Both the position numbers and the translations under genes were made by a program. A DNA stretch of 64,000 nucleotides from Marinisporobacter sp. (GTDB lineage: Bacteria; Bacillota; Clostridia; Peptostreptococcales; Thermotaleaceae), in assembly GCA_025210395.1 (NCBI GenBank), contig JAOARV010000006.1, positions 155,851 through 219,850 of the forward strand, written 5' to 3'. This document shows, in pieces, positions 1 to 9,472 of this stretch (the first letter of the stretch is position 1; every line of letters starts with the position of its first letter). A model generated the notes under the pieces. It saw nothing but the letters and a program-made list of their open reading frames with translations. It was not told the origin of the DNA and did no database searches.

Positions 1-708
1 GTAGATGCTATTATTGTAAGGGATGAAGGGTCTTATGAATTATTAAAGCATATTGGTGTCACTAAACCGCCTACCTTTGTAACAACAGATCCAGTCATTG
101 GACTAAAAAAAGCAAATCTTGAGTTAGGAAGTAAAATACTGAACAAAGAAGGCATGAACCAATTAAGGGAAAAACCCTTAATTGGATTTGCCATTAGAGG
201 TTGGCGTGAGCGAGATGATTTTATAGATAAGATCTGTAATATAGCAGATAAGTTAGTTGAAAATTTTCATATGGATGTAGCATTTATTCCTTTTCATTTT
301 AAAGAAGATATGAAAATAATGGATGAAATAGAAAAAAGAATGAAGCATCAGGCACTCTTCATTAGAAATAGATATGAGATAGATGAAATGTTAGCTCTTG
401 TTGGAAACCTTGACCTTCTTGTAGGGGTAAGGCTACATTCTTTAATCTTTGCGGCTATTATGAATACGCCAATTATTGCTATTTCTTATGATCCTAAAAT
501 TGATAGCTTTATGAAATCTCTACAACTAGACCCTTTATGCAGTACAGAAGACTTAAATGAGGTTGATTTGATTTTAGAGATAGAAAAGGTGCAAAAAAAT
601 AAGGAAGCTTATCAAGTGGTACTAGAAGAAAAAGTAAAAACATTACAGGAAAAGTTAAGGATCAATGAACAGGTTGTAATAGAGATTTTAAAGGAAGGAG
701 AAAGGTAA
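1..708 (+). CDS. csaB: Polysaccharide pyruvyl transferase CsaB, C-terminal part
   Basis: The reading frame is open from base 1, so the gene begins left of the window and 235 C-terminal residues are seen. CsaB-family enzymes add pyruvate ketals to secondary wall polysaccharide, which then anchors SLH-domain surface proteins. Visible family signatures are the VRDEGS segment at the left edge and the LLVGVRLHSLIFAA / PIIAISYDPK block near window residues 140-165. The stop codon overlaps the next ATG by one base (taATG), so the two genes are translationally coupled in a wall-polysaccharide operon. The ATG at 154 is internal, because homologous sequence continues upstream of it. The family call is firm; the exact acceptor polysaccharide is inferred from the family. 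Confidence 0.85.
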   Translation, partial: VDAIIVRDEGSYELLKHIGVTKPPTFVTTDPVIGLKKANLELGSKILNKEGMNQLREKPLIGFAIRGWRERDDFIDKICNIADKLVENFHMDVAFIPFHFKEDMKIMDEIEKRMKHQALFIRNRYEIDEMLALVGNLDLLVGVRLHSLIFAAIMNTPIIAISYDPKIDSFMKSLQLDPLCSTEDLNEVDLILEIEKVQKNKEAYQVVLEEKVKTLQEKLRINEQVVIEILKEGER

Positions 709-1433
709 TGATCAAAGGGAAAGTAGATATTATGGGTGTATTCATTGATCAAGGAAATTTAGAGGATGCAGCGAATCGCTCTATAGATTTTTTGAATACG
801 GATGGTTGTAAAATGATTATTACACCCAATACAGAAATTATCATGAGTGCACAGGAAAATTTAAAATTACGCCAAATTATCAATACGGCTGATTTAGTCA
901 TCCCTGATGGAATAGGACTAATATATGCTTCTAAAATCCAGAAAAAAGGACTCACAGAAAGAGTGACCGGTGTAGATTTAATGCACAAAATTTTAAGTCA
1001 TTGCAATGAAACGGAAAAGAGCATATATATTTTAGGAGGAAAGCCAGGGGTTGCCAAGAAGGCTTGCGAAAATATAAAAAGTAAATTACCAGGAATAACT
1101 ATAAAAGGATTTCGCGATGGCTATTTCAAAGAAGAGGAAGAAAGTGAGATAATAGAAAAGATCAATGAACTGAATCCAGATATATTATTTGTAGCATTAG
1201 GAGCACCTAAGCAAGAAATATGGATGGGTCAATATAGAGAAAAGTTAAATTCAAAAATGATTATGGGTGTTGGTGGAAGTGTAGACGTTCTTGCAGGAAC
1301 GGTAAAAAGAGCACCTGAAATCTATCAAAAGCTAGGGCTTGAATGGTTTTATAGATTACTAAAAGAGCCTTGGAGATATAAAAGAATGATGGTACTTCCG
1401 AAGTTTATGATTAAGGTTATATTTAGTAAATAA
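708..1433 (+). CDS. WecG/TagA/CpsF-family glycosyltransferase (GT26)
   Basis: A 241-residue protein, normal length for TagA-type N-acetylmannosaminyltransferases, which add ManNAc to undecaprenyl-diphospho-GlcNAc at the inner face of the membrane in teichoic-acid-like polymer synthesis. Family marks are ITPNTEII (T39, N41), the VIPDGIG motif with D67 at the position of the catalytic Asp of TagA, LGGKPGVA, and FVALGAPKQE followed by GVGGSVDVLAG and a WFYRLL..PWRYKRM tail typical of the membrane-binding C-terminus. It starts inside the csaB stop codon, so it shares that operon. Donor sugar specificity cannot be read from sequence alone. Confidence 0.9.
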   Translation: MIKGKVDIMGVFIDQGNLEDAANRSIDFLNTDGCKMIITPNTEIIMSAQENLKLRQIINTADLVIPDGIGLIYASKIQKKGLTERVTGVDLMHKILSHCNETEKSIYILGGKPGVAKKACENIKSKLPGITIKGFRDGYFKEEEESEIIEKINELNPDILFVALGAPKQEIWMGQYREKLNSKMIMGVGGSVDVLAGTVKRAPEIYQKLGLEWFYRLLKEPWRYKRMMVLPKFMIKVIFSK

Positions 1434-1445
1434 TATAAAAGAAAA

Positions 1446-1473
1446 TTGATTAAATATTTTACTATGATATAAT
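1446..1473 (+). promoter_or_regulatory. Sigma-A-like promoter for the YitT-family gene
   Basis: TTGATT (1446-1451), a 16-base spacer, then a perfect TATAAT (1468-1473), lying 32 bases ahead of the GTG start at 1506. It separates the YitT-family gene from the wall operon upstream. Confidence 0.6.
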
Positions 1474-1505
1474 AATTGAGATGATATAGTAATTGAGGTG
1501 AAAAT

Positions 1506-2366
1506 GTGGCAGAAAAATTAAAAGCTTCAATTTTCTTTGATTATTTATTGATCACAATAGGGACTCTAATCATAGCCTTTGCAATTGTATTTTTCCTAAG
1601 TCCTAATATGATTGCACCTGGAGGGGTGACAGGACTAGCTATTGTTATAAAGAAAATAGCAGGGATTCCTATTGATCTTACCAACTTAGTGATCAATACT
1701 CCATTATTTATTCTAGGTCTTATGATTTTAGGGAAAAAGTTTGGTGCTAAAACTGCTTATGGAACGATTACTTTATCTCTTTTTATAAGGATAATCATGA
1801 CGATCCTAGGAGAAAATATAGTAGGTACAAGTGATTTATTATTAGCTAGTCTTTATGGTGGTGTTATACTTGGGATTGGCATTGGTATTGTATTTAAAGC
1901 AGGAGGAACTACAGGAGGGACGGACCTTGCTGGAGCCATTTTAAATAAATATATACCTAGTCTTAGTATACCTAAGCTTATGATGTGCATTGACTTAACT
2001 ATTGTAATTAGTGCAGGAATTGTAAATGGAAAGTTAGAAACAGCCCTGTATTCTGTGATTACATTATATATTATTGTGAAAATGGCAGATTTTGTTATTG
2101 AGGGATTAAACTATGCAAAAGCATTTTTTATTATTTCTAACGATGCACAAAAAATAGGACAAGTGATTATGAAGGACTTAGATAGAGGTGCCACTATTCT
2201 TCAAGGAAGAGGCATGTATACAGGAAAGGATAAAGATGTGATTCTTTGTATTGTGGACAGGTCACAAGTGACAAAGCTTAAAAATATTGTCAATGGTATT
2301 GATCGTCATGCTTTTATGATGGTGACGACGATTCATGAAGTATTAGGAGAAGGTTTCAAAAAATAA
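1506..2366 (+). CDS. YitT family membrane protein (DUF161 + DUF2179)
   Basis: A 286-residue integral membrane protein with about five hydrophobic helices in residues 13-200 and a soluble C-terminal domain of about 80 residues (from AKAFFIIS onward), the DUF161-DUF2179 architecture of the YitT family. GGTTGGTDL, a glycine-rich membrane motif of the family, is present. The GTG start is chosen because TTGAGGTGA lies just upstream and no later Met fits. The biochemical role of the family is not established; transport or sensing is plausible. The next gene follows after 23 bases with its own strong SD. Confidence 0.85.
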   Translation: MAEKLKASIFFDYLLITIGTLIIAFAIVFFLSPNMIAPGGVTGLAIVIKKIAGIPIDLTNLVINTPLFILGLMILGKKFGAKTAYGTITLSLFIRIIMTILGENIVGTSDLLLASLYGGVILGIGIGIVFKAGGTTGGTDLAGAILNKYIPSLSIPKLMMCIDLTIVISAGIVNGKLETALYSVITLYIIVKMADFVIEGLNYAKAFFIISNDAQKIGQVIMKDLDRGATILQGRGMYTGKDKDVILCIVDRSQVTKLKNIVNGIDRHAFMMVTTIHEVLGEGFKK

Positions 2367-2389
2367 CTATACATAAGGAGGGTTTCAGG

Positions 2390-3217
2390 TTGGCAAAAGT
2401 AGATTATGAAATGTTAAAGAAAAATGCCACAGAGATTCGAAAAGGAATTATTAAAGCAATACATGCAGCTGGATCAGGGCATCCAGGAGGATCTTTATCT
2501 GCTGCAGATATTTTGACTACTCTTTATTTTTATAAGATGAAAGTAGACCCTGAGAATCCTAAATGGGAAGAAAGAGATAGATTTGTACTATCAAAGGGAC
2601 ATGCAGCACCTGTTCTTTATGCAACTTTAGCAGAAAAAGGATTTTTCCCTAAAGAAGAGCTATTAAAACTAAGACATATGGGGGCTATGCTACAAGGACA
2701 TCCTGATATGAAAGGTACTCCAGGAATTGAAATGTCTACAGGTTCTTTAGGACAAGGATTTTCCTGCAGTGTTGGTATGGCACTGGCTTCAAAAGTTGAT
2801 CAAAAAGATAATAGGGTATATGCGCTACTTGGAGATGGAGAAGTACAAGAAGGTCTTGTTTGGGAAGCTGCAATGGCGGCAAGTCATTATAAATTAGATA
2901 ATTTAACAGCAATCCTAGATTTTAATGGTCTTCAAATAGATGGAAAAAATGAAGATGTTATGAATATTCATCCTATCAAAGAGAAGTGGGAAAGTTTTGG
3001 ATGGTATGTTATTGAAATAGATGGACATAATTTTGAAGAAATTATAAAAGCTTTTGATCAAGCTGATGGAATAAAGAATCAACCTACTATGATTATTGCA
3101 AAAACGATTAAAGGTAAAGGCGTTTCATTCATGGAAAATCAAGCAGGTTGGCATGGTAGTGCACCTAAAGATGAAGAAGCAGAACAAGCATTGAAGGAAT
3201 TAGGAGGTGCCAACTAA
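2390..3217 (+). CDS. Transketolase, N-terminal subunit
   Basis: A 275-residue protein matching the thiamine-diphosphate pyrophosphate-binding half of transketolase. It moves two-carbon units between sugar phosphates in the non-oxidative pentose phosphate pathway. Signatures are GSGHPGGS (H31), SKGHAAP (H71) and the TPP/Mg motif GDG at 148-150 followed about 27 residues later by DFNGLQIDG. It starts at TTG, preceded by AAGGAGG at 2375-2381 with good spacing. Split transketolases are common in Clostridia and archaea. Its stop overlaps the ATG of the C-terminal subunit, which supports equimolar synthesis. Confidence 0.95.
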   Translation: MAKVDYEMLKKNATEIRKGIIKAIHAAGSGHPGGSLSAADILTTLYFYKMKVDPENPKWEERDRFVLSKGHAAPVLYATLAEKGFFPKEELLKLRHMGAMLQGHPDMKGTPGIEMSTGSLGQGFSCSVGMALASKVDQKDNRVYALLGDGEVQEGLVWEAAMAASHYKLDNLTAILDFNGLQIDGKNEDVMNIHPIKEKWESFGWYVIEIDGHNFEEIIKAFDQADGIKNQPTMIIAKTIKGKGVSFMENQAGWHGSAPKDEEAEQALKELGGAN

Positions 3218-4155
3218 TGAGTCAAAAAATCGCTACAAGAGAAGCTTATGGAAAAGCGTTAGTAAAATTAGGGCAAATCAATGAAGATGTAGTTGTATTA
3301 GATGCAGATTTATCAAAATCAACAAAGACTGCTGTATTTCAAAAGGAATTCCCAAATAGATTTTTTAATATGGGAATAGCAGAACAAAACTTAATGGGAG
3401 TAGCAGCAGGTTTTGCAACAAGTGGAAAGATTCCATTTGCTAGTACCTTTGCTATGTTTGCTACAGGTAGAGCCTTTGAAATTATCAGGAACTCGATAGC
3501 CTATCCAAAAGTAAATGTGAAGGTATGTGCAACTCATGCAGGTATTACTGTAGGGGAAGATGGAGCTTCTCATCAAGCCTTAGAGGATTTAGCTGTTATG
3601 AGAGCTATTCCGAATATGGTGGTACTAAATCCTGCAGATGCTGTATCAGCAGAAAAGGCTGTATTTGCTATGGCAGAATATGCAGGTCCTGTCTATGCAA
3701 GATTTGGTAGAGCTGCAGTTCCTGTGATTTATGATGAAGATATGAAATTTGAAATAGGAAAAGGAATAGAAGTAAAGACAGGTAAAGATGCTACGATTAT
3801 TGCAACAGGAATTTTAGTGGCAGAAGCCCTTGAGGCAAGAGAACTTCTATTAAAGGAAGGAATCGAAGTAAGGGTTATTGATATGCATACAATCAAGCCT
3901 ATTGATACAGAGATGATCATAAAAGCCGCTAATGAAACAGGTGCTATTGTTACAGCAGAAGAGCACAATGTTATTGGTGGACTTGGATCAGCTGTAGCTG
4001 AGGTATTAGTAGAAAATAAACCAGTGCCAATGAAAAGAATCGGAACACAAGATACCTTTGGAGAGTCTGGAAAGCCAAGAGAATTAATGGAAAAATATGA
4101 GTTAACTGCAAAGGATATTGTAGAGTCTGTAAAGACAGTTATTAAAAATAAATAA
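3217..4155 (+). CDS. Transketolase, C-terminal subunit
   Basis: A 312-residue protein carrying the pyrimidine-binding domain and the C-terminal domain of transketolase. The catalytic glutamate that activates thiamine diphosphate is E56 in MGIAEQNLMG. Further landmarks are ATHAGITVGEDGASHQ, PADAVSAEKAV and a C-terminal transketolase_C domain with VTAEEHNVIGGLGSAVAE. It must pair with the N-terminal subunit encoded immediately upstream (one-base overlap) to make an active enzyme. A strong terminator follows the stop, so the two-subunit unit ends here. Confidence 0.95.
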   Translation: MSQKIATREAYGKALVKLGQINEDVVVLDADLSKSTKTAVFQKEFPNRFFNMGIAEQNLMGVAAGFATSGKIPFASTFAMFATGRAFEIIRNSIAYPKVNVKVCATHAGITVGEDGASHQALEDLAVMRAIPNMVVLNPADAVSAEKAVFAMAEYAGPVYARFGRAAVPVIYDEDMKFEIGKGIEVKTGKDATIIATGILVAEALEARELLLKEGIEVRVIDMHTIKPIDTEMIIKAANETGAIVTAEEHNVIGGLGSAVAEVLVENKPVPMKRIGTQDTFGESGKPRELMEKYELTAKDIVESVKTVIKNK

Positions 4156-4161
4156 GCATAT

Positions 4162-4199
4162 AAAAAATACTGAGAGCTTTTAAGCTCTCAGTATTTTTT
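4162..4199 (+). terminator. Intrinsic terminator after transketolase
   Basis: A perfect 18-bp inverted repeat (4162-4179 with 4182-4199) with a two-base loop; the 3' arm ends in six T. A-runs on the left make it potentially bidirectional. Confidence 0.9.
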
Positions 4200-4280
4200 A
4201 TATTTAAATTCCTTGAGAATATTTGTACCCTTTTTAGAATAAGATTTAGTATAGAGAGAGGGAAAAAGGGGGGGAAACTG

Positions 4281-4748
4281 GTGAAAAGAAAAATTAACCT
4301 AAGGGCAATGAATTGGAAGAAAATTTTAATTGTAGCTATTGTAATCATGGTCATTATAGCAGCAGTTTTTGCTGTTAAATATTTTGTAAAGGATGATGAT
4401 AGCGTGCCATTTGAAGTATTAAGCGAAGAACAAATTCCACAAAAGATTCAAGAAATATTGCCAAGATACAAAAACCTAGAAAGAGCTCTAGCCTGTAAAG
4501 TAGACGATCAAATATATGTCATTGCAACAAGAGGAGAAAAACCTACTGGAGGCTATGCAGTTCAAATAGATAGTATAGAGAAGGTAAAGACAGAGGATCA
4601 AACAAAGCTGGTTGTTTATACAACCTTTAAAGATCCAAAACCAGGAGATATTGTTACCCAAGTAATTACATATCCTTTTATTGTAGTGAAGACAGAACTT
4701 CAGGAGTTACCAGATAAAATAGAACTAAAAGTAAAATATAACGATTAA
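4281..4748 (+). CDS. PrcB-like protein with one N-terminal membrane anchor
   Basis: A 155-residue protein: basic N-terminus, one hydrophobic helix at about residues 13-33 (ILIVAIVIMVIIAAVFAV), then an extracytoplasmic domain. ATRGEKPTGGYAVQI is the signature of the PrcB C-terminal domain, first described in a subunit of the Treponema dentilisin protease complex and widespread in Clostridia. GTG is the start, preceded by a long G-run SD at 4268-4274. No protease gene is adjacent, so its partner is unknown. It is flanked by terminators and looks monocistronic. Confidence 0.75.
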   Translation: MKRKINLRAMNWKKILIVAIVIMVIIAAVFAVKYFVKDDDSVPFEVLSEEQIPQKIQEILPRYKNLERALACKVDDQIYVIATRGEKPTGGYAVQIDSIEKVKTEDQTKLVVYTTFKDPKPGDIVTQVITYPFIVVKTELQELPDKIELKVKYND

Positions 4749-4757
4749 ACTATAAAT

Positions 4758-4795
4758 TGGCAATAGGTTATATCTTAGGATACAGTCTATTGCCA
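4758..4795 (+). terminator. Probable terminator hairpin after the PrcB-like gene
   Basis: TGGCAATAG (4758-4766) pairs perfectly with CTATTGCCA (4787-4795); the loop is 20 bases and the following sequence is only moderately T-rich (ttattt), so strength is uncertain. Confidence 0.55.
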
Positions 4796-4880
4796 TTATT
4801 TACATAAATGGTTTTTAAGGCTCTTGTCGAATTATGTAAACTATGAGAGGTTAACATAACTTGATAGGAGGAGCTAGAGA

Positions 4881-5963
4881 ATGAATGTAAAGAAGATCAT
4901 TGTTTCTTGTACTTTAGGAACGACTCTTTTCTTAGGGAGTCTAGGAATTACTTATGGACAAACATATACAGTACAGAGTGGGGATGCGTTTTGGAAGATT
5001 GCATATGAGCATGGGATTAGTACAAAAGCTTTAATGGAAGCCAATGATATGGATGAAAATACCATCATTTATCCAGGACAAGCTTTGATTATTCCAGAAA
5101 AGGAAACTATTCATACTGTACAAGCAGGGGATACTTATTGGACTATTAGTCAAAAATATGGGGTGAATTTTAAAGAACTACTAGATTATAATGGAGCTGA
5201 TGAAAATACTTGGCTAAATATTGGAGACAAGGTGAAAATTCCATCGGGTAATAGCATAGAAGATACTAATAAAATAGAAGAAAATACGACTACTGAAAAT
5301 AGTGAACCAAGCAATACTGACAATGATCATAGCACCAATAATGATAACACGAATCAAAATAATCAAGAACCTTATGTAACCTATATGGATTATACAGTAA
5401 AGGCAGGCGATGATTTTTGGAAGTTATCTATTGAATATGGTGTACCTATGATAGAGATACTAAAAGTAAATAATATGAATGAAAGTGAATGGCTAAATAT
5501 TGGGGATATCATCAAAATTCCTATATATCATGTGCCAGTAAAAGACACACCAGGAGAGAAGTATGGGGAAAAGCTAGACTGGTGGACAGCAGCTCAATAT
5601 GTAGTTCCTATTGGTGCAAAATTTACTTTAGTTGATTTCGAAACAGGTAAAGAATGGAAAATGAAAAGAACTATAGGAGCGAATCATGCAGATTGTGAGC
5701 CATTAACAACAACAGATACAGCTATTATGAAAGAAGTTTGGGGAGGAATCTTTAGCTGGGATAGACGCCCTGTAATTGTTGAATACGATGGAAGAAAAAT
5801 TGCAGCATCTGCATCAACTATGCCCCATAGCATTCAGTATATAAGGGACAATGATTTTGAGGGACATATGGATATTCATTTTCTAAATAGTACAAGACAT
5901 AAGGACGGAGAAATAGACTTAGGACATCAAAAAAATATAAAAATAGCAGCTGGAATCAAATAA
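4881..5963 (+). CDS. Secreted protein with three LysM domains
   Basis: A 360-residue protein with a signal peptide (about residues 1-26, ending near ITYG/Q) and three peptidoglycan-binding LysM modules: YTVQSGDAFWKIA (about 28-72), HTVQAGDTYWTIS (about 75-118) and YTVKAGDDFWKLS (about 171-216). A low-complexity Asn/Thr/Glu linker separates modules 2 and 3. The C-terminal ~130 residues (WWTAAQYVVPIG ... HFLNSTRHKDGEIDLGHQ) look like a separate globular domain that I do not recognise with certainty; its conserved His, Asp and Cys suggest a possible wall-active function. A strong SD (AGGAGG) precedes the ATG and a terminator follows. Confidence 0.85.
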   Translation: MNVKKIIVSCTLGTTLFLGSLGITYGQTYTVQSGDAFWKIAYEHGISTKALMEANDMDENTIIYPGQALIIPEKETIHTVQAGDTYWTISQKYGVNFKELLDYNGADENTWLNIGDKVKIPSGNSIEDTNKIEENTTTENSEPSNTDNDHSTNNDNTNQNNQEPYVTYMDYTVKAGDDFWKLSIEYGVPMIEILKVNNMNESEWLNIGDIIKIPIYHVPVKDTPGEKYGEKLDWWTAAQYVVPIGAKFTLVDFETGKEWKMKRTIGANHADCEPLTTTDTAIMKEVWGGIFSWDRRPVIVEYDGRKIAASASTMPHSIQYIRDNDFEGHMDIHFLNSTRHKDGEIDLGHQKNIKIAAGIK

Positions 5964-6003
5964 AAAAAGAGCTACAGGTCATTTGGACTTGTAGCTCTTT
6001 TTA
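5964..6003 (+). terminator. Intrinsic terminator after the LysM gene
   Basis: A 15-bp stem (5966-5980 with 5986-6000, one G-U pair), five-base loop and T-tract; starts within the last bases after the stop codon. Confidence 0.9.
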
Positions 6004-6227
6004 AAATATAAAGAAAACATAATGAATTCAGAAAAATGGCGAAATTTATGGTATAATAGGGAAAAAAGTAAATAATAGGAAAGTATTAAAAAGAAACGGT
6101 TTTAGAAAAATACAATCTTAGGATGAAAGGAGATAAAAGATGCAAAAGCATAAAAAAACAAAAAAGTAAATTTTAGATGGATACATAAGAGGGTATATAT
6201 ATAAACTAAGACAGGGAGGGGTTATGA

Positions 6228-8618
6228 ATGCTACGAAAATATGAAATATCAATTGAAAAATTAAAAAATAGATGTGATATTAGTTGCTTTGATTTTGAAT
6301 CCACGAAGGATCTTTATCCATTAAAGGGGATTATTGGTCAAAGGCGAGCAGCAGAAGCCTTGGAATTTGGTTTAGATATAAAGAAAAAGGGATATAACAT
6401 CTTTGTATCCGGTCAAAGTGGAACAGGAAAGAATAGTTATTCTTTGTCTATCACAGAAAAAAAGGCAGCATCAAAAGAAACACCAAATGATTGGTTATAT
6501 GTAAATAATTTTACAAATAAAGATAGACCTATTGCTTTACATGTAGAAGCAGGGAAGGGAAAGCATCTAAAAAAAGATGTAGAAAATATGATTGAGTTAT
6601 TAAAAAAAGAGATTCCAAGAATTTTTACAAGTAAAGATTATGAAAATCAGAAGAATATATTGATTCAGCAATATGAAAAGCATACCCAAGAAACAATAGA
6701 TGTTTTAAATGAAATCGGAGAAAAATATGGATTTTTATTTGATCAAACAGATAAAGGCTTAATCAGTATGCCTTTAAAAGATGGACGTCCTATGAGTGAA
6801 GAAGAATATAAAAATTTAAATACGGAAGAGGTAGACTTATTAAGAAAAAATTCTAGTGAGCTTAGCTTAGAAACGATTGAACTTTTTAATCAGCTAAGAA
6901 GTTTAGAAGAAGAATATAGAAATAGTAAAAAAGCATTAGATGAGAAGATGGCTTTAGATGTAGTAAAATTTCATATCAATGAAATTAGGAAAAAATTTGA
7001 GGACAATGAATGTGTAATTCAATATCTAAAAAAAATAAAAGAAGATATTATTGAACATATAGAAAAATTTAAACCTAAAAAAAATGAACCAACAGAAAAT
7101 CCTTTAGCCATGTTTCAAATGAAGTCAACAGAGACTTTTTTTGATCGATATTTAGTAAATCTTTTTATTGATCATAGTGAGAAATCAGGAGCTCCTATTG
7201 TAAATGAAACGAATCCAAACTATTACAATTTGATTGGTAGAATTGAATATAGAAATGAATTAGGAGTTATGAAAACAGATTTTACACAAATAAAACCAGG
7301 AGCGCTGCATCAAGCCAATGGAGGATATTTAATCCTACAAGCTAAGGATTTACTGGCGAGTCCCTTTGCATGGAATGGTCTAAAGCGTGCTTTAAAGACA
7401 AATCAGATCAATATAGAAGGATTAGATAAATTAGGCTATTTAGTTACATCTACATTAAAGCCTGAGCCTATTCCTCTTAATATAAAGGTTATTTTAATAG
7501 GAGATCCTTATACTTATGCCATGCTTCATGCTTATGATGATGATTTTAAAAAGCTATTTAAAATCATGGCTGATTTTGATATTGAAATGAATCGAAACAA
7601 GGAAAATATTTACAAGATGGCTAGATTCATTGCTACCCACTGTGAAAAGGAAGGGCTTTTACATTTTGATAAAGGTGCTGTAGGGAGAATCATTGAGTAT
7701 AGTTCAAGACTTGCAGATCATCAGGATAAGCTTAGTTCTAGATTTAATCAAGTGGTAGAAATAGTATATGAAGCAGATCGCTTTGCAAAAATGATGGGAA
7801 GTCTTATTGTAAAGGTTGAACATATCGAACAAGCCATTAAAGATAAAAAATATAGAAACAATAAATATGAAGAGAAGATTCTTGAAATGTTTGAGGAAGG
7901 AAGCCTTTTATTAGATGTAGAGGGAGAAAAAATAGGAGAAATTAATGGATTAGCTGTTACTGGAAATGGTGAATACAGCTTTGGGAAGCCTAGTAAAATT
8001 ACAGTTGCTACCTTTAGGGGAAAAAGCGGGATTGTGAATATAGAAAGGGAAGTTAGAAAAAGCGGAAGTATTCATGATAAAGGGGTACTCATTTTAAATG
8101 GATATATGGGAGAAAAATTTGCCCAAGAAAGACCTCTATCCTTATCAGCGAGTATTGTGTTTGAACAATTATATTCAGGAGTAGATGGAGATAGTGCTTC
8201 TAGTACAGAGCTTTATGCACTTCTTTCTAGTCTATCAAAGATTCCTATAAAACAGTATATTGCAGTAACAGGCTCTGTAAATCAAAGAGGGCAAATTCAA
8301 CCTATAGGTGGAGTTAATGAAAAAATAGAAGGGTTCTTCAAAGTATGTACAATAAAAGGATTAACGGGAAAGCAAGGGGTAATGATTCCACATCAAAATG
8401 TGAAAAATTTAATGCTTTCAGATGAAGTGATTCAAGCTGTAAAAAATGAAATGTTTCATATCTATGCTGTAAAAACAGTAGAAGAAGGCATAGAAGTATT
8501 AACAGACAAAGCATCAAAAGATGTTTATGAATTGGTTAGTAAAAAGCTTGAAGAATTCTCAGAACCAAAAAAAGATCAAAAGAAAAAGGAAAGAAGAAAA
8601 GTAAATAAGGTAGAATAA
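6228..8618 (+). CDS. Lon-like ATP-dependent protease (AAA_32 / Lon C-terminal domain)
   Basis: A 796-residue protein of the Lon-like family with an N-terminal ATPase-like region and a C-terminal Lon protease domain. A Walker A motif GQSGTGK sits at 62-68. A charged helical insertion (about 130-270) separates parts of the AAA module. The protease dyad is clear: S656 in GVDGDSAS and K699 in GGVNEKIEG, 43 residues apart, the same spacing as S679/K722 of E. coli Lon. The substrate-binding N-terminal domain of classical Lon is missing. The start at 6228 follows GGGAGGGG at 6214-6221; an overlapping ATG at 6224 is out of frame. A TATAAT at 6052-6057 marks a likely promoter region. It is a predicted cytoplasmic protease; substrates are unknown. 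Confidence 0.85.
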   Translation: MLRKYEISIEKLKNRCDISCFDFESTKDLYPLKGIIGQRRAAEALEFGLDIKKKGYNIFVSGQSGTGKNSYSLSITEKKAASKETPNDWLYVNNFTNKDRPIALHVEAGKGKHLKKDVENMIELLKKEIPRIFTSKDYENQKNILIQQYEKHTQETIDVLNEIGEKYGFLFDQTDKGLISMPLKDGRPMSEEEYKNLNTEEVDLLRKNSSELSLETIELFNQLRSLEEEYRNSKKALDEKMALDVVKFHINEIRKKFEDNECVIQYLKKIKEDIIEHIEKFKPKKNEPTENPLAMFQMKSTETFFDRYLVNLFIDHSEKSGAPIVNETNPNYYNLIGRIEYRNELGVMKTDFTQIKPGALHQANGGYLILQAKDLLASPFAWNGLKRALKTNQINIEGLDKLGYLVTSTLKPEPIPLNIKVILIGDPYTYAMLHAYDDDFKKLFKIMADFDIEMNRNKENIYKMARFIATHCEKEGLLHFDKGAVGRIIEYSSRLADHQDKLSSRFNQVVEIVYEADRFAKMMGSLIVKVEHIEQAIKDKKYRNNKYEEKILEMFEEGSLLLDVEGEKIGEINGLAVTGNGEYSFGKPSKITVATFRGKSGIVNIEREVRKSGSIHDKGVLILNGYMGEKFAQERPLSLSASIVFEQLYSGVDGDSASSTELYALLSSLSKIPIKQYIAVTGSVNQRGQIQPIGGVNEKIEGFFKVCTIKGLTGKQGVMIPHQNVKNLMLSDEVIQAVKNEMFHIYAVKTVEEGIEVLTDKASKDVYELVSKKLEEFSEPKKDQKKKERRKVNKVE

Positions 8619-8624
8619 TTTATC

Positions 8625-9197
8625 CTATTTACAAAGGATGATTTCTTTTTCTGTAACGATGTAATCAACTGGATGATCAAAGAAATCCTTAGGTACTTTT
8701 TGAACGATTTGTAAATCAAAGGCTATTCCAATAGAGGGGGTAGCCTTTGACAATTTATCTAAAAAACGATCATAATACCCACCGCCATAACCAATCCGAT
8801 AACCATATCTGTCAAAAGCCACTCCAGGAACGATGATTAAATCTAAAGCATCAGGATTTACTTTTCTGATATATTCTTTCTTTGGTTCTAAAATACCATA
8901 AGTTCCTTTGATCAGTTCTTTTTTTGGATCTAATAGCTTTGATAAAATCATTTCTTTTGTTTGAGGAACACTGATAGGGATACAGACTTCTTTATTTTGT
9001 CTTAGTAAATCATCAATGATTAAATTTGTCTTTACTTCATTTCTAAAATCTATGTAGACCATAATGTTTTTTGCATTTTGATACAATTCTAATGTTTTTA
9101 AACTTTGAAAAATCTTTTTACTCTTTGAGGATACTAAATCTTTAGAGAGTGATTTTCTTTTCTGTAATATTTCTTGGCGAAGCTTTTTTTTATCCAT
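8625..9197 (-). CDS. 5-formyltetrahydrofolate cyclo-ligase
   Basis: A 190-residue enzyme that converts 5-formyl-THF to 5,10-methenyl-THF using ATP, salvaging a stable folate form. Family marks are the basic N-terminus KKLRQEILQKRKSLS and the signature PGVAFDRYGYRIGYGGGYYDRFL-type block near residues 124-146, with the glycine-rich GYGGGYYDR at its end. The start codon follows a GGAGGG SD read on the minus strand. It converges on the Lon-like gene with only six bases between the stops and is divergent from ftsE, so it is its own transcription unit. Confidence 0.92.
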   Translation of the reverse strand: MDKKKLRQEILQKRKSLSKDLVSSKSKKIFQSLKTLELYQNAKNIMVYIDFRNEVKTNLIIDDLLRQNKEVCIPISVPQTKEMILSKLLDPKKELIKGTYGILEPKKEYIRKVNPDALDLIIVPGVAFDRYGYRIGYGGGYYDRFLDKLSKATPSIGIAFDLQIVQKVPKDFFDHPVDYIVTEKEIILCK

Positions 9198-9324
9198 AGG
9201 ATTCCCTCCTGAAAATTTTTATTTTTCGAGAAATTTTAATAGATAAATTGATAATTGTAAACATTTTACTATCCTTATTATATCGAAATAGAGAATATTT
9301 ATAAAGTCCCAATATAGGTTTTAT

Positions 9325-9353
9325 TTGGAAATTATAAAGAAAAATAATATAAT
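9325..9353 (+). promoter_or_regulatory. Sigma-A-like promoter for ftsEX
   Basis: TTGGAA (9325-9330), 17-base spacer, perfect TATAAT (9348-9353). It lies 119 bases ahead of the ftsE ATG in the gap between divergent genes, leaving a leader of about 110 bases in which I see no clear hairpin. Confidence 0.7.
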
Positions 9354-9472
9354 AGATGCGGAAGCTTATATTTTTTGAAGAAATAAGCCAAAGGAACCAG
9401 AAATTTATAATAAAAGGATAGAGGAAAATTAAAAGGATATGTAGAATTATATACTTTAGGAGTTGATATAGG

